Assembly (NCBI GenBank): GCA_031264395.1 | Contig: JAISEB010000089.1 | Coordinates: 1 to 16,419, forward strand | Source of the DNA: Treponema sp. | GTDB lineage: Bacteria > Spirochaetota > Spirochaetia > Treponematales > Breznakiellaceae | Direction of reading: 5' to 3' | DNA length: 16,419 nt | Shown here: positions 1-8,264 of the stretch, in pieces | Numbering within the stretch: the first letter of the stretch is position 1 | Layout: each line of letters opens with the position of its first letter | Notes under the pieces: generated by a model | The model's database searches: none | Seen by the model: only the letters and a program-made list of their open reading frames with translations | What the model was told of the DNA's origin: nothing | Made by a program: the position numbers and the translations under genes

Positions 1-1
1 G

Positions 2-871
2 CCTTCGGATCTTGCCGAAGCGGATATTACCCTTGAAGAACGCAGAATAGAACAGGAGAACCTCAAGATCGATCTTGCCGAAACGGAAAAGCGCTTCGCG
101 GAAATTCTCGGCCTTGAGGAACTGCCCCCCTTGGGAGAAACGATAGATACCGGGAGGAAGACGGCGCTTCCCTCGTCTCCTTCCGCACGATCAATGACGG
201 AGGCGAAAAATCCCGATTTGGCCGAGGAGCGGCGCCTTATTGTAAGGAGGCAGGGGGAACTGAAATACGCTTCCCTTTCATGGATGCCCACGGTGCGCGT
301 TACCGGAAGTTTCGGCCTGAGCGGCAGACGCTATCCGCTGACCAGGCAGACATGGTCGGTGGGAATCAACGTTGATTTTTCATCGCCGTGGATTTCAGGC
401 GCGCTGGGAGGAAGCGCCGGCCGGGAACTTCCCTATGATACAACCGCGCGGATTCAGGGCAGCGCAAGTCCCCTTCCCGATCCCGCGTCGGGCATGACAA
501 AGCGTCAGGCGGAACTTTCCCTGTCGCTGGAACGGAGGAAGTATGTCCTTGCCCTTGAGCGTCTTGGCCGTTCAGCCGAACAGGGCGTTGAAAAATGCCG
601 CATGGCGGACCGGAAACGGGAGCTTGCCGAGGAAAGCCGTGAACTTGCGGGGGAACGTTACCGCCTTGCGGAACTCAGGCGGGAGTTGGGCCAGCTTACC
701 CGCGTTGAATTAATGGAAGAACGAATCGAGTACAGTCAAAAGGAAATAGCCGCGGTGGAGGCGGCTTTGGCCCTGCTTTCGGCCGAACGGGAACTGGAAA
801 AACTCATGGGGATTGGTCCGGGGGAACTTTCGGCCTTTGCCGAAGCGGAAACAAGGGGAGGCGGATCATGA
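2..871 (+). CDS. TolC-like outer-membrane efflux protein, 5'-truncated by window edge
   Basis: The frame is open from base 2 to the TGA at 869-871, giving 289 visible residues; the N-terminus lies outside the window. The layout matches the second half of an outer membrane efflux (TolC/OEP) protomer. Visible residues 1-45 form a charged helix ending in a 'GLEELPPLG' turn. Residues about 80-135 carry an amphipathic strand pair typical of the beta-barrel (SWMPTVRVTGSFGLSG, then WSVGINVDFSSPW). From about 165 to 280 there is a long Glu/Arg/Ala-rich helical hairpin. Near the end, ELRRELGQLTRVELMEERI followed by a long helix ending in LMGIG resembles the family's usual last helix pair. In known systems the trimer forms the outer-membrane and periplasmic duct of tripartite pumps. 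The TTG at 131 gives a shorter reading frame, but coding sense clearly continues upstream, so it is not the start. The stop overlaps the adaptor start by 4 bp (ATGA). Family assignment is confident; substrate is unknown. Confidence 0.85.
   Translation, partial: PSDLAEADITLEERRIEQENLKIDLAETEKRFAEILGLEELPPLGETIDTGRKTALPSSPSARSMTEAKNPDLAEERRLIVRRQGELKYASLSWMPTVRVTGSFGLSGRRYPLTRQTWSVGINVDFSSPWISGALGGSAGRELPYDTTARIQGSASPLPDPASGMTKRQAELSLSLERRKYVLALERLGRSAEQGVEKCRMADRKRELAEESRELAGERYRLAELRRELGQLTRVELMEERIEYSQKEIAAVEAALALLSAERELEKLMGIGPGELSAFAEAETRGGGS
855..861 (+). promoter_or_regulatory. Shine-Dalgarno sequence fixing the adaptor start
   Basis: GGGGAGG lies 6 bases before the ATG at 868. The alternative in-frame ATG at 898 (Met11) has only a pyrimidine-rich stretch upstream, so 868 is preferred. 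It lies inside the end of the channel gene, in keeping with coupled translation. Confidence 0.6.
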
Positions 872-2238
872 AGGCGTTTCTTTCCGTTTCCGGCGTGATG
901 AAAAAAACCCAGGCGGCGCTAGCCGCGGCCAGCGCGGTTCTTGCCGCCGTATTCGTTCTTTCTTCATGCGGAAAAAAGGCGGAAGCGGAAGACGTTCCCG
1001 CCCGCGAAATAAAAGCCGCCGCCGCTCTTGTGCGGGAGTTTTCCGATGAGACAGGCGGTTTTGGGGCCCTCTCGTTTCTTGCCAAGCTCGACGTTTCCTC
1101 TTTGCAGGACGGAACGGTGAAAACGCTTCCCTTTCGTGAAGGCGACGCCGTCCGCTCCGGAGAAATCCTTGCGAGGCTGGAAAATCCGCAGATGATCCTT
1201 GCCGCCGGCCGGGCCGAAAACGCCTATGCACAGGCTGTCGCCGCCCTTGATCTGGCGCGTTCCCGTCTTGTTGAAGGCGAACTTCAGGCGGAGGCGGAAA
1301 TCCTTTCCATAGAAAAGGCCGAAGCGGAACTTGCCCAGGCGCGGCGCATTCTGGAAGAAGACAGGCGCAGGCATGAGGATACGGAAAAACTCTACGAGGC
1401 CGGCGGTCTTGCCGAAGAGGCGATACGCGAGCGCCGCTTCGCCCTGGAGTCCTCGGAAGAACAGCTCAGGCTCATGGAAAAGGAGCTTGAAATACGGCGC
1501 GTCGGATTCAGGGACGAGGATCTTGCCGGGGAGATTCCCGAAAACAGGGCCGCGCGCATACGCGCCCTCATACTCCTTAGAACCGCCGGTCTCAGGGCGG
1601 AACTGGATGCCGCCGCCGCGTATCTTGAGGCCGCGGCGAAGGAACGTGAATCGGCGCGCCTTGCCGAATCGGAACTGATCATCAAAAGTCCCGGATGGGG
1701 GATTGTGGGGGCCCGTTACTTTGAAGAAGGAGAACGGGTCGCGCGCGGGGACAAGATCCTTACCCTCATGGATACAAGTTCGCTCTACGCGATCTTTCCC
1801 CTCAGGGAATCGGATGCGCTGCGCCTTGAAAGGGGAATGCCCGCCTTCGTGGGCATAGACGGGACGGGCGGGAATCACGAGGGCAGGGTGGATCTGGTTT
1901 ATCCGCAGGCGGACAGCCAGTCCATGAGTTTTCTGGTGCGCGTCCTGTTAAACAGCGCCGGGGGCCTTAGTCCGGGGATGTTCGCCAGAGTCAGAATCCC
2001 CCTTGGATCTCCGCGCCGCGCCGTTGTCGTTCCCGAATCGGCTGTTACCGGGAACAGGGACGGTGAAGGGACGGTTTTTGTGATCAAGGGAAATCACCTT
2101 TCCGAACGGAAAGTAACACTGGGAGCGCGTACGGGGGAGGAGAGGGAAATCCTTTCCGGCCTTGCCCCCGGGGAAGCCGTAGCGGCCCGGCCCGAAAGCG
2201 GCCTGGGGGAGGGGGACTATGTCAGGGCGGTGGAATAG
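868..2238 (+). CDS. RND efflux adaptor (HlyD/AcrA-type membrane fusion protein), lipoprotein
   Basis: 456 residues. The N-terminus is a lipoprotein signal: basic KK at 12-13, a hydrophobic Ala/Leu/Val core at 16-30, and the lipobox L-S-S-C with Cys34 as lipidation site. Residues about 65-106 give the first half of a biotinyl-lipoyl-like domain (GTVKTLPFREGDAVRSGEIL). Residues about 108-268 are a long Ala/Glu/Arg helical hairpin; its likely tip, KLYEAGGLAEEAI at 174-186, resembles the channel-docking tip of AcrA-type adaptors. The second lipoyl half is at about 270-303 (SPGWGIVGARYFEEGERVARGD), followed by a beta-barrel (305-378) and a membrane-proximal domain (380-456, with VVVPESAV). Proteins of this family bridge an RND pump and a TolC channel. 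The hairpin region, about 160 residues, is longer than the simple two-helix hairpin of AcrA and may hold a third helix (about 224-268). It overlaps the channel gene by 4 bp and the next gene by 20 bp. Confidence 0.9.
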   Translation: MKAFLSVSGVMKKTQAALAAASAVLAAVFVLSSCGKKAEAEDVPAREIKAAAALVREFSDETGGFGALSFLAKLDVSSLQDGTVKTLPFREGDAVRSGEILARLENPQMILAAGRAENAYAQAVAALDLARSRLVEGELQAEAEILSIEKAEAELAQARRILEEDRRRHEDTEKLYEAGGLAEEAIRERRFALESSEEQLRLMEKELEIRRVGFRDEDLAGEIPENRAARIRALILLRTAGLRAELDAAAAYLEAAAKERESARLAESELIIKSPGWGIVGARYFEEGERVARGDKILTLMDTSSLYAIFPLRESDALRLERGMPAFVGIDGTGGNHEGRVDLVYPQADSQSMSFLVRVLLNSAGGLSPGMFARVRIPLGSPRRAVVVPESAVTGNRDGEGTVFVIKGNHLSERKVTLGARTGEEREILSGLAPGEAVAARPESGLGEGDYVRAVE

Positions 2239-3673
2239 GGACAAGGCCCTGTGCGGGATCATCTGCGTTTGTTTTTTTTCGGGCTGCGGTTTTGCGGATC
2301 TTGGTCCTGTCGGCGTAAGCACCGTTCCGGGGGTCATGAACACGGTGCTTCCTTCCGCCTACAGTCCCGTGATTGTAGCGTTCGGCGCCGTGATGGAAAG
2401 AACGGGAGCCGTGGAATTGCTGCGGATAACCTGGAGCGGCGGGCAGGTACAGGGGGACATTTCATGGAACGGAAACAGCCTTGTCTTTGTCCCCGTCTCA
2501 GGCTGGACGGCCGGGGTACGCTATGAACTTGTTCTTTCAGGTTCAGCCTGGACGCTTGACGGAAGGGAACTCAGGGTGGAGAAGTACCTTCCCTTTTACG
2601 CCGTCTCCGCTTCCGGGCCGCCCCTCGTGGAATCCTTTGTCCCGCCCGACGGGGCATCGGTGGGAACTTCCCCGGATGAAACCCAAATCCGCATCCGTTT
2701 TTCCGGGCCCATGGACAGGCTCAGTACCGAAACGGCCTTTACCTTTGAAGGCGCGGGGAAGGTGATCTACCTGTGGGAAGACGGGGACACGCTGCTTGCG
2801 GTTCGAAGTGAAAAGAACCTTGCCCCCTGGACCGTGTACCGCTGGTCGCTTGGCGAGGGCGCGCTGGGAAAAAACGGCGTTCCGCTCGGGAAAAAATCGG
2901 GCGGCCATTTTGTTACCGACGGCGATCGTGAAATTCCCCGCGTAACGGCGGTCTTTCCAATGCTGCGGGGAGGCGGAATGTGGCTGCCTTCGGGCGGGGC
3001 CATTGAAACGGATCTTGGACCGGGACAGGGCATAGGGATCACGTTTAACAAACCCATGAACGAAAAAGTCCTCCGCCTCCTGTACTTCGATCCCTCCCTT
3101 CCGGGAAGGGCCGAATTCCTTTCGCCCTCATCCCTCGTGTTTATCCCTGACCGTGATCCCGAGCCGGAAACGCCGTACACCCTTACAGTGGGCGCGGACG
3201 CCGAGGACACAGGCGGAATGAAAATGGGAGATGATTTTACGCTTGTTTTTACGGCGGACATTCCCTTCCTTAAAGTGCTTTCGTTTGCCGCCGACGGCGT
3301 TCCCGTTTTTGAAACCGGGCCCGGCGGCATGGAGTCCGCCGTAATACGTGCGCCGGTGGACAGCGCGGGAGGCGGGGTGCTCCGCTTCACCCTTCATTTT
3401 TCCCTTTCGTTTACAACAGAGGCGAAAAAGGAGACCGTGTTCAGGATTTCACTTGATCCCTTTTTTCCGGGAATACTTCCGCCGGTGCGTCTCCGTTACG
3501 CGAAATGGCTTTCGGACGACAGGCTGCGCATGGAATGGGAAGGGCTTGAAGAAGGAACGGGCGAGGCGCATTACTACAGGCTTGCGCTTCCGGGCGGCAA
3601 GGGAGGAATAAACAACGGAGAAGGAATGTATCAGGCGGGGGACGAGATCCTGTATGTGGAGGCGGTTGAATGA
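2219..3673 (+). CDS. Lipoprotein with tandem bacterial Ig-like (SbsA/Big_5-type) domains, first copy
   Basis: 484 residues, starting inside the last 20 bp of the adaptor gene behind a strong GGGAGG-like ribosome site. A Cys-rich hydrophobic leader (residues 11-22) ends in F-F-S-G-C, with Cys23 the probable lipidated residue; Phe at -3 is tolerated in spirochaetal lipoboxes. The mature part reads as repeated beta-sandwich modules of about 100 residues: about 45-130 (SWNGNSLVFVPVSGWTAGVRYEL), about 135-235 (VPPDGASVG, IRIRFSGPMD) and about 240-347 (IGITFNKPMN, SSLVFIPDRDPEPETPYTLTV). 'I.F..PM' followed by 'tpYtltv' with an xVFTA end is the usual signature of SbsA Ig-like domains. The tail (350-484) is beta-rich but less typical. 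No enzyme motif is visible. Its place between adaptor and pump genes, with overlaps at both ends, suggests an accessory periplasmic or surface subunit; this is inference. Confidence 0.8.
   Translation: MSGRWNRDKALCGIICVCFFSGCGFADLGPVGVSTVPGVMNTVLPSAYSPVIVAFGAVMERTGAVELLRITWSGGQVQGDISWNGNSLVFVPVSGWTAGVRYELVLSGSAWTLDGRELRVEKYLPFYAVSASGPPLVESFVPPDGASVGTSPDETQIRIRFSGPMDRLSTETAFTFEGAGKVIYLWEDGDTLLAVRSEKNLAPWTVYRWSLGEGALGKNGVPLGKKSGGHFVTDGDREIPRVTAVFPMLRGGGMWLPSGGAIETDLGPGQGIGITFNKPMNEKVLRLLYFDPSLPGRAEFLSPSSLVFIPDRDPEPETPYTLTVGADAEDTGGMKMGDDFTLVFTADIPFLKVLSFAADGVPVFETGPGGMESAVIRAPVDSAGGGVLRFTLHFSLSFTTEAKKETVFRISLDPFFPGILPPVRLRYAKWLSDDRLRMEWEGLEEGTGEAHYYRLALPGGKGGINNGEGMYQAGDEILYVEAVE
3658..3662 (+). 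promoter_or_regulatory. Shine-Dalgarno sequence of the second Ig-like lipoprotein gene
   Basis: A perfect GGAGG core stands 7 bases before the ATG at 3670, within the last codons of the preceding gene. It supports the start that overlaps the upstream stop as ATGA. Confidence 0.6.
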
Positions 3674-5229
3674 AACGCGTAAGATGCCGCGCGGAGGCTC
3701 GTTTTCCGCGCCGTGCGCCGTCGGTTTTTCTTCGTTGCGTGTTTTTGTGTGTAACCGCGGGGGTCCTGTGTTCCTGCGATTTACTGCGGGATTCTCCCTT
3801 CGCGGTTGCCGCGTGGACTCCCGGATCGGGCTATCATCCGGGGCCTCAGCATATTTCGGTTTCCCTCATTTTCTCGGGCGATCCCGACATGGCAAGCGTT
3901 GAACGGAATTTTTCCCTTGCCGAAGACGGCGTTTCGGTCCGGGGCTCCTTTGAATGGCGGGGACGGATACTTGTCTTTCATCCGCTTGCCCCCCTTGAGG
4001 CGAACCGGGATTACACAATAAGCGTTTCCCCGGGCGCGTCCGATTACCGGGGACTGTCGATGGATAACGCGTTCTCGGGCGTTTTTACTACCCGGCCGCC
4101 GTCGTCAAGGCCGGAACTCATTTCCATGGACCCGGCCCCCTTCGGAATACTTTCCGGTGAATGGGGAAAGGTCCGCCTTGTTTTTTCACAGCCGCCCTCA
4201 CCGGCCTCCCTGCGGGATCACGTTTCCTTCAGCCCGTCCATGAGCGGGATTTGGGATACGGAAGGAAACACCGCGGTATTTACCCCCGGCGTAAAGTGGA
4301 TCACGGGACAGCGGTACGAGATACGCATTTCGTCATCCTTTGCCGGAACGGCGGGCCTTTCTTTGGGGAAAAACATCACGGGCGTTTTTACCGCCGGTGT
4401 TGATACGGAAAGGCCCTTTTTGATCGCCGCCAGGGCGCTTTTCGAAGACGGAAGTTTCATGGAACTTGCGGAAGAAATTCCCGGAATTTATACGGAAAAT
4501 TCCCATTGGGAAAGGACCACGCGGCTTGTTCTGGTTTTTTCGGAAGATGTTGATACTTTTTCGGTACGTTCCGCCCTCAGCGCCGAAGGCGCGTCTTCCC
4601 CCGTATCCGAAACGCCGCCGGGCATGACAAGTGAAATGATCTTCTCGCTTTCCGGGACTCCGGCGTGGGGAAGCCGTTTTCTCTTCAAGCTTGGTCCGGG
4701 CGTAAGGGACGCGGCCGGGAACGAAAGCGAAAATACGCGCCTTTTCCGTATACATGCCGATGGTCCCTTCTCAAAGCCGCCGTCCCTTGCCGGTATGCGC
4801 CTTCCCATGGCGCCGGGAAAAGGGGCGGGGGAACAGGAACTTGCGGTTTACACGCCCGGCGATCTCTTTGACGATCTTCCCGTTCAAAACGGCGAGGGCC
4901 GTTTTCCCTACGGCACGGAAGTTTCCGAATGGATAGAACTGTACTTCGATACCGCGGAAGGAGCGTTCGTTGATCCGCTTTCACTCATGGAACTTTTCAG
5001 GGTGGAATCAGGCGGCGCTTTTTCTTTTTCTCCCCGCAGTGTGCGGCGGGAGGACTTTTCGGAAACGGCGCCTGTGCCGGGCTGGGAAGAGTACGAACGC
5101 GTCGAGATACGCGGCGTTCTTGTCAACAGTACAGGCGGAGGGGTGGTGAGCTTTATCACCGGAGCGGGGCTTCGGGACAGTCTGGGAAATTTGAGCGAAA
5201 AGGCCTTTCGCATTTCCCTCCTGAAATAA
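3670..5229 (+). CDS. Lipoprotein with tandem bacterial Ig-like (SbsA/Big_5-type) domains, second copy
   Basis: 519 residues. An Arg-rich start (residues 2-15) precedes a hydrophobic core (18-33) and the lipobox L-C-S-C, with Cys36 the likely lipidation site. Ig-like modules lie at about 45-141 (ISVSLIFSGDPD, ILVFHPLAPLEANRDYTISV, then GVFTT), about 146-243 (KVRLVFSQPPS, TAVFTPGVKWITGQRYEIRI, GVFTA) and about 245-365 (TRLVLVFSEDVD, FLFKLGPGVRDAAGN). A C-terminal segment (415-519) again starts with a strand like an Ig domain (WIELYFDTAEG) and ends in a GLRDSLGN element like 'GVRDAAGN' of module three. Overall plan, size and leader match the preceding gene, so the pair probably arose by duplication followed by strong divergence. 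Overlap with the upstream gene is 4 bp; the RND gene begins 2 bp after its stop. Role unknown; accessory subunit of the export system is the working inference. Confidence 0.8.
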   Translation: MKRVRCRAEARFPRRAPSVFLRCVFLCVTAGVLCSCDLLRDSPFAVAAWTPGSGYHPGPQHISVSLIFSGDPDMASVERNFSLAEDGVSVRGSFEWRGRILVFHPLAPLEANRDYTISVSPGASDYRGLSMDNAFSGVFTTRPPSSRPELISMDPAPFGILSGEWGKVRLVFSQPPSPASLRDHVSFSPSMSGIWDTEGNTAVFTPGVKWITGQRYEIRISSSFAGTAGLSLGKNITGVFTAGVDTERPFLIAARALFEDGSFMELAEEIPGIYTENSHWERTTRLVLVFSEDVDTFSVRSALSAEGASSPVSETPPGMTSEMIFSLSGTPAWGSRFLFKLGPGVRDAAGNESENTRLFRIHADGPFSKPPSLAGMRLPMAPGKGAGEQELAVYTPGDLFDDLPVQNGEGRFPYGTEVSEWIELYFDTAEGAFVDPLSLMELFRVESGGAFSFSPRSVRREDFSETAPVPGWEEYERVEIRGVLVNSTGGGVVSFITGAGLRDSLGNLSEKAFRISLLK

Positions 5230-5231
5230 AC

Positions 5232-8200
5232 ATGAAAAACATCATCACAGCCTGCGTGAAAAGGCCGGTAACAATGATCATGGGAATGGCCGCGCTGGTT
5301 CTTGGCGCGGTTTTTTCCCTCACCTTTCTTCCTCTGGACAGGCTCCCCCCGGTTTCACTTCCCGGCGTCATGGTGGAAACATCGTATCCGGGCATGGGCG
5401 CGGCCGAAGTCCGTTCCCTTGTCACCGTTCCGCTTGAAGACGCGCTGTCTTCGGTAAAGGGCCTTGAAAGAATACGGAGCGTTTCACGGGACGGCGCGTC
5501 GCTTGTCAGCCTGGATTTCCGCTGGGGGACCGGAAGCGCCGCTTCTTCCGCGCTGGTCCGCGAGGCGGTTGACGCGGCGTATCCCGCCCTTCCGGAAGGA
5601 ATATACAAGCCGTCCGTGGTTCCCGTTCCCGAAGGATCTCCCCACGCCATTGTCGCGGTTTTTTCCAAAAACGGCGACGGGCGTTTTGCCCGCGATCTTG
5701 CGGAATATGAGATGCGCGCCAGGCTGCGAAGGATACACGGAGCGGGACAGGTGATCCTTTCGGGCGGCGCGAAAAACGAGGAGCGTGTAAGGCTCGACAT
5801 TCCCGCCGCCCTTGCCCGCGGTTTTGGCCCCGATGATTTTGCGGATCTTCTTTCACGGGAAACCGCGGAAGTTCCCGCCGGAAGCGCCCGCGAGGGGGAC
5901 AGGGAACTTGTCGTGGTAAGTTCCGCGCGGCCGGCGTCGGTAACGGAGCTTGCGTCCCTCATACTGCCCGCCGGTTCGGGGCCCCTCCGCATCTCGGACG
6001 CGGCCGAATTGAGCCTTGAAAAGAGCCCTCCCCGCAGCGTTTTTGTTGAAGGGGGAAGGACGGGAACCGCCCTTGAAATTTTCAGGCGGCCGGGGGCCAA
6101 TCCCGTACAGCTTTCGCGCGATATAGAAAAGGCGGTCTTTCAGGCATCGGCGCTTTTTTCAAAAGACGCGGAAATACGGATTGTATACGATGCCTCAGGC
6201 GGCATACTCGAAGGGGTACGCGGCCTTACCATCTCGTTCTGTCTGGGAGCCGCCGCCGTCGCGGCCGCCCTTGTGTTCTTTACCGGGAGAATACGCTATG
6301 GCCTCCTTGCGGCCCTTTCCATTCCGGTTTCCGCCGCTGCCGGTATCTGCGCTACCGCCGTTGCGGGAAGATCCCTTAACAGCATGAGCCTTGGCGGACT
6401 TGCCCTTGGGGTGGGGCTTGTATCCGATACGTCGGTGATAGTGCTGGATATGCTTGTCAGGCGTTTTACGGGGGACTGCCGCCGGCCGTCTTTCGAAGCC
6501 GCCGGCGCGGCGGCGGCTTCGGTCGCGGGTTCTTCCTTTGCCTCGACCATTACCACGGCTGTGGTTTTCATTCCCGTCGTCTTTCTGCCCGGCCCGCTGG
6601 GGGCGCTTTACGGGGATCTTTCCGTTTCACTTGTTTCTTCCATTACTATGGGATGGCTCTACGCCCAGTTTTGCCTTCCGTCCCTGTACCGGCTTTCCTT
6701 CGGCGGTGAAAAAGCGCCTTCGTCCGGGGCATATCTGAGGCCGTACCGGCGTCTGCTCCTTTCGTCCATAAGGCATCCCTTTAAGATGATGACCGCCGTT
6801 CTGGCCGCGGTTATCGCCGGAGGACTGCTCTTCCTTGTACGGCCCGCGGTCTTTGTCAATCCCGATGAAGCGTCCGAAATCGTTGTTTCCCTTGTCTTTC
6901 CTCCGGGCACGGATATGGATGTTATTGCCGAAGAAGGCGCCGCCGTCTCCCGGATCCTTTTGGATATAGAAGGGATACATGGGGCGTTCGGCAGGGCGGG
7001 CGCGGAGGAAGAGGATCAGGGACGCAGGGCCGATACGAATTACAGGAAAGAAGAACTCACGTTCCGCTGTCTGCTTTCAGGCGGAACAAAACCCGCGGCC
7101 GCGCTTGAGCGGGTAAAGAAGGCCGTTGAGGAACGTTCCCTTTCTTCGCGTTTTGAAGGCGCGGAGACGGCCGTCTCGTTTCCGCCTGACGCCACCGAAC
7201 AAATACTTGGCCTTTCGTCGGTTTATACGCTGGTGGTCCGGGGAAGGGACGGGCAGGAAGCGGGAGAACGCGCGAAAAGGGCGGCGGAGGAACTGCGGAA
7301 AACAGGCGCGGCAATAACACTCCGGCCTTCGGGAACACGCCCCGAATTGAGGATTTTTCCCGACAGGGAAGCGGCCGCCTGGCTTCACATGCCGTCCGCG
7401 CGCATCGCGGAAGTACTCCGCACCGCCACCGACGGGGTTATCGCCGCGAGGCTTGAAATTGAAGGCCGTTCCCTTGATGTGCGGGTCTCGGGAAAGGAGG
7501 GCCGGAACATGAGCCCCAACGCCCTCATGAACATGCCGGTCATCACGCCGTCGGGCGTGAAAACGGTCATGGCGGTTCTTGGCAGAATGGAACGCCGCGA
7601 GGCGGACGCCGCCCTTGCCCGCCTTGACAGAAGCGACGCGGTGTATCTGTACGCCGTTCCCGCTCCGGGAAGGGAAGGGGAATTTGCCTCGGCGTCCGAA
7701 AGGCTTTTCACCCTGTTCCAGCCCGGCATTTCCCGCGCCGACGAATCGGTTTTTTCCCGTTACCGGACCTCGCTCTTTGTGACGCTGGCGCTGGTACTGC
7801 TGCTCCTCTACCTTGCCATGGGGGCGCAGTTTGAATCCTTCCTCCTGCCCCTCATCCTCATGCTTGCCATTCCCTTTTCACTCGCGGGGACAGGCCCGGC
7901 GGTTTTCATTTCCGGGATGAACCCTGATTCGGGGACCGTGCTGGGACTCGTGGTCCTTTTCGGCCTTGCGGTCAACAACGGCATTGTTCTCTATGAAATC
8001 GGCGCGGCCAAAAGAGACGCCGGACTTGCTCCCGCAGCGGCGGTTTACCGGGGAGCGGTGGAAAGGTTAAGGCCCGTACTCATCACATCGGTGACGACGA
8101 TTCTCGCGCTCCTTCCGCTCGTTGTTACGCCGCTGGGAAATTCACAGCGGTCCATGGCCCTTGCCATGATGTCGGGGATGATGGTTTCCACCTTTCTTAC

Positions 8201-8264
8201 CATCCTTGCGCTGCCGCCCGTTTTTATCCCCTTCCTCAAAAAAACACGCGGGGAAAGCGGATGA
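5232..8264 (+). CDS. RND-family efflux permease (AcrB/HAE1-like), first of tandem pair
   Basis: 1,010 residues, close to the family norm. Membrane segments appear at about 13-33, 332-350, 357-378, 386-408, 435-455, 462-485, 520-540, 846-865, 871-893, 902-924, 947-966 and 976-1002, in the usual 1+6 / 1+5 pattern with two large periplasmic loops. Recognised family features are KRPV at 10-13, LPLDRLPPVSLPGVMVETSYPG, VPLEDAL at 66-72, FPPGTDMDV at 556-564 and RLRPVLITSVTTILALLP at 945-962. Proton-relay positions judged against AcrB: Asp407 kept as Asp399, Asp408 replaced by Thr400, Lys940 replaced by Asn915, Arg971 and Thr978 kept as Arg945 and Thr952. A lone TM4 Asp with Asn in TM10 is common in HAE1-type pumps, so it looks active. 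The start lies 2 bp behind the previous stop with no purine-rich ribosome site, so it probably depends on coupled translation. Substrate unknown. Confidence 0.92.
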   Translation: MKNIITACVKRPVTMIMGMAALVLGAVFSLTFLPLDRLPPVSLPGVMVETSYPGMGAAEVRSLVTVPLEDALSSVKGLERIRSVSRDGASLVSLDFRWGTGSAASSALVREAVDAAYPALPEGIYKPSVVPVPEGSPHAIVAVFSKNGDGRFARDLAEYEMRARLRRIHGAGQVILSGGAKNEERVRLDIPAALARGFGPDDFADLLSRETAEVPAGSAREGDRELVVVSSARPASVTELASLILPAGSGPLRISDAAELSLEKSPPRSVFVEGGRTGTALEIFRRPGANPVQLSRDIEKAVFQASALFSKDAEIRIVYDASGGILEGVRGLTISFCLGAAAVAAALVFFTGRIRYGLLAALSIPVSAAAGICATAVAGRSLNSMSLGGLALGVGLVSDTSVIVLDMLVRRFTGDCRRPSFEAAGAAAASVAGSSFASTITTAVVFIPVVFLPGPLGALYGDLSVSLVSSITMGWLYAQFCLPSLYRLSFGGEKAPSSGAYLRPYRRLLLSSIRHPFKMMTAVLAAVIAGGLLFLVRPAVFVNPDEASEIVVSLVFPPGTDMDVIAEEGAAVSRILLDIEGIHGAFGRAGAEEEDQGRRADTNYRKEELTFRCLLSGGTKPAAALERVKKAVEERSLSSRFEGAETAVSFPPDATEQILGLSSVYTLVVRGRDGQEAGERAKRAAEELRKTGAAITLRPSGTRPELRIFPDREAAAWLHMPSARIAEVLRTATDGVIAARLEIEGRSLDVRVSGKEGRNMSPNALMNMPVITPSGVKTVMAVLGRMERREADAALARLDRSDAVYLYAVPAPGREGEFASASERLFTLFQPGISRADESVFSRYRTSLFVTLALVLLLLYLAMGAQFESFLLPLILMLAIPFSLAGTGPAVFISGMNPDSGTVLGLVVLFGLAVNNGIVLYEIGAAKRDAGLAPAAAVYRGAVERLRPVLITSVTTILALLPLVVTPLGNSQRSMALAMMSGMMVSTFLTILALPPVFIPFLKKTRGESG

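Noticed and set aside
131..133. TTG as start of the first gene
   Set aside because: The same frame is open and helix-coding from base 2, consistent with a TolC-type protein cut by the window edge.
964..1878. 304-residue minus-strand frame
   Set aside because: Antisense to the adaptor gene; no domain, leader or ribosome site.
5156..6100. 314-residue minus-strand frame
   Set aside because: Antisense to the first RND gene and Ser/Arg/Ala-rich low-quality sequence; the + strand frame is an unmistakable RND permease.
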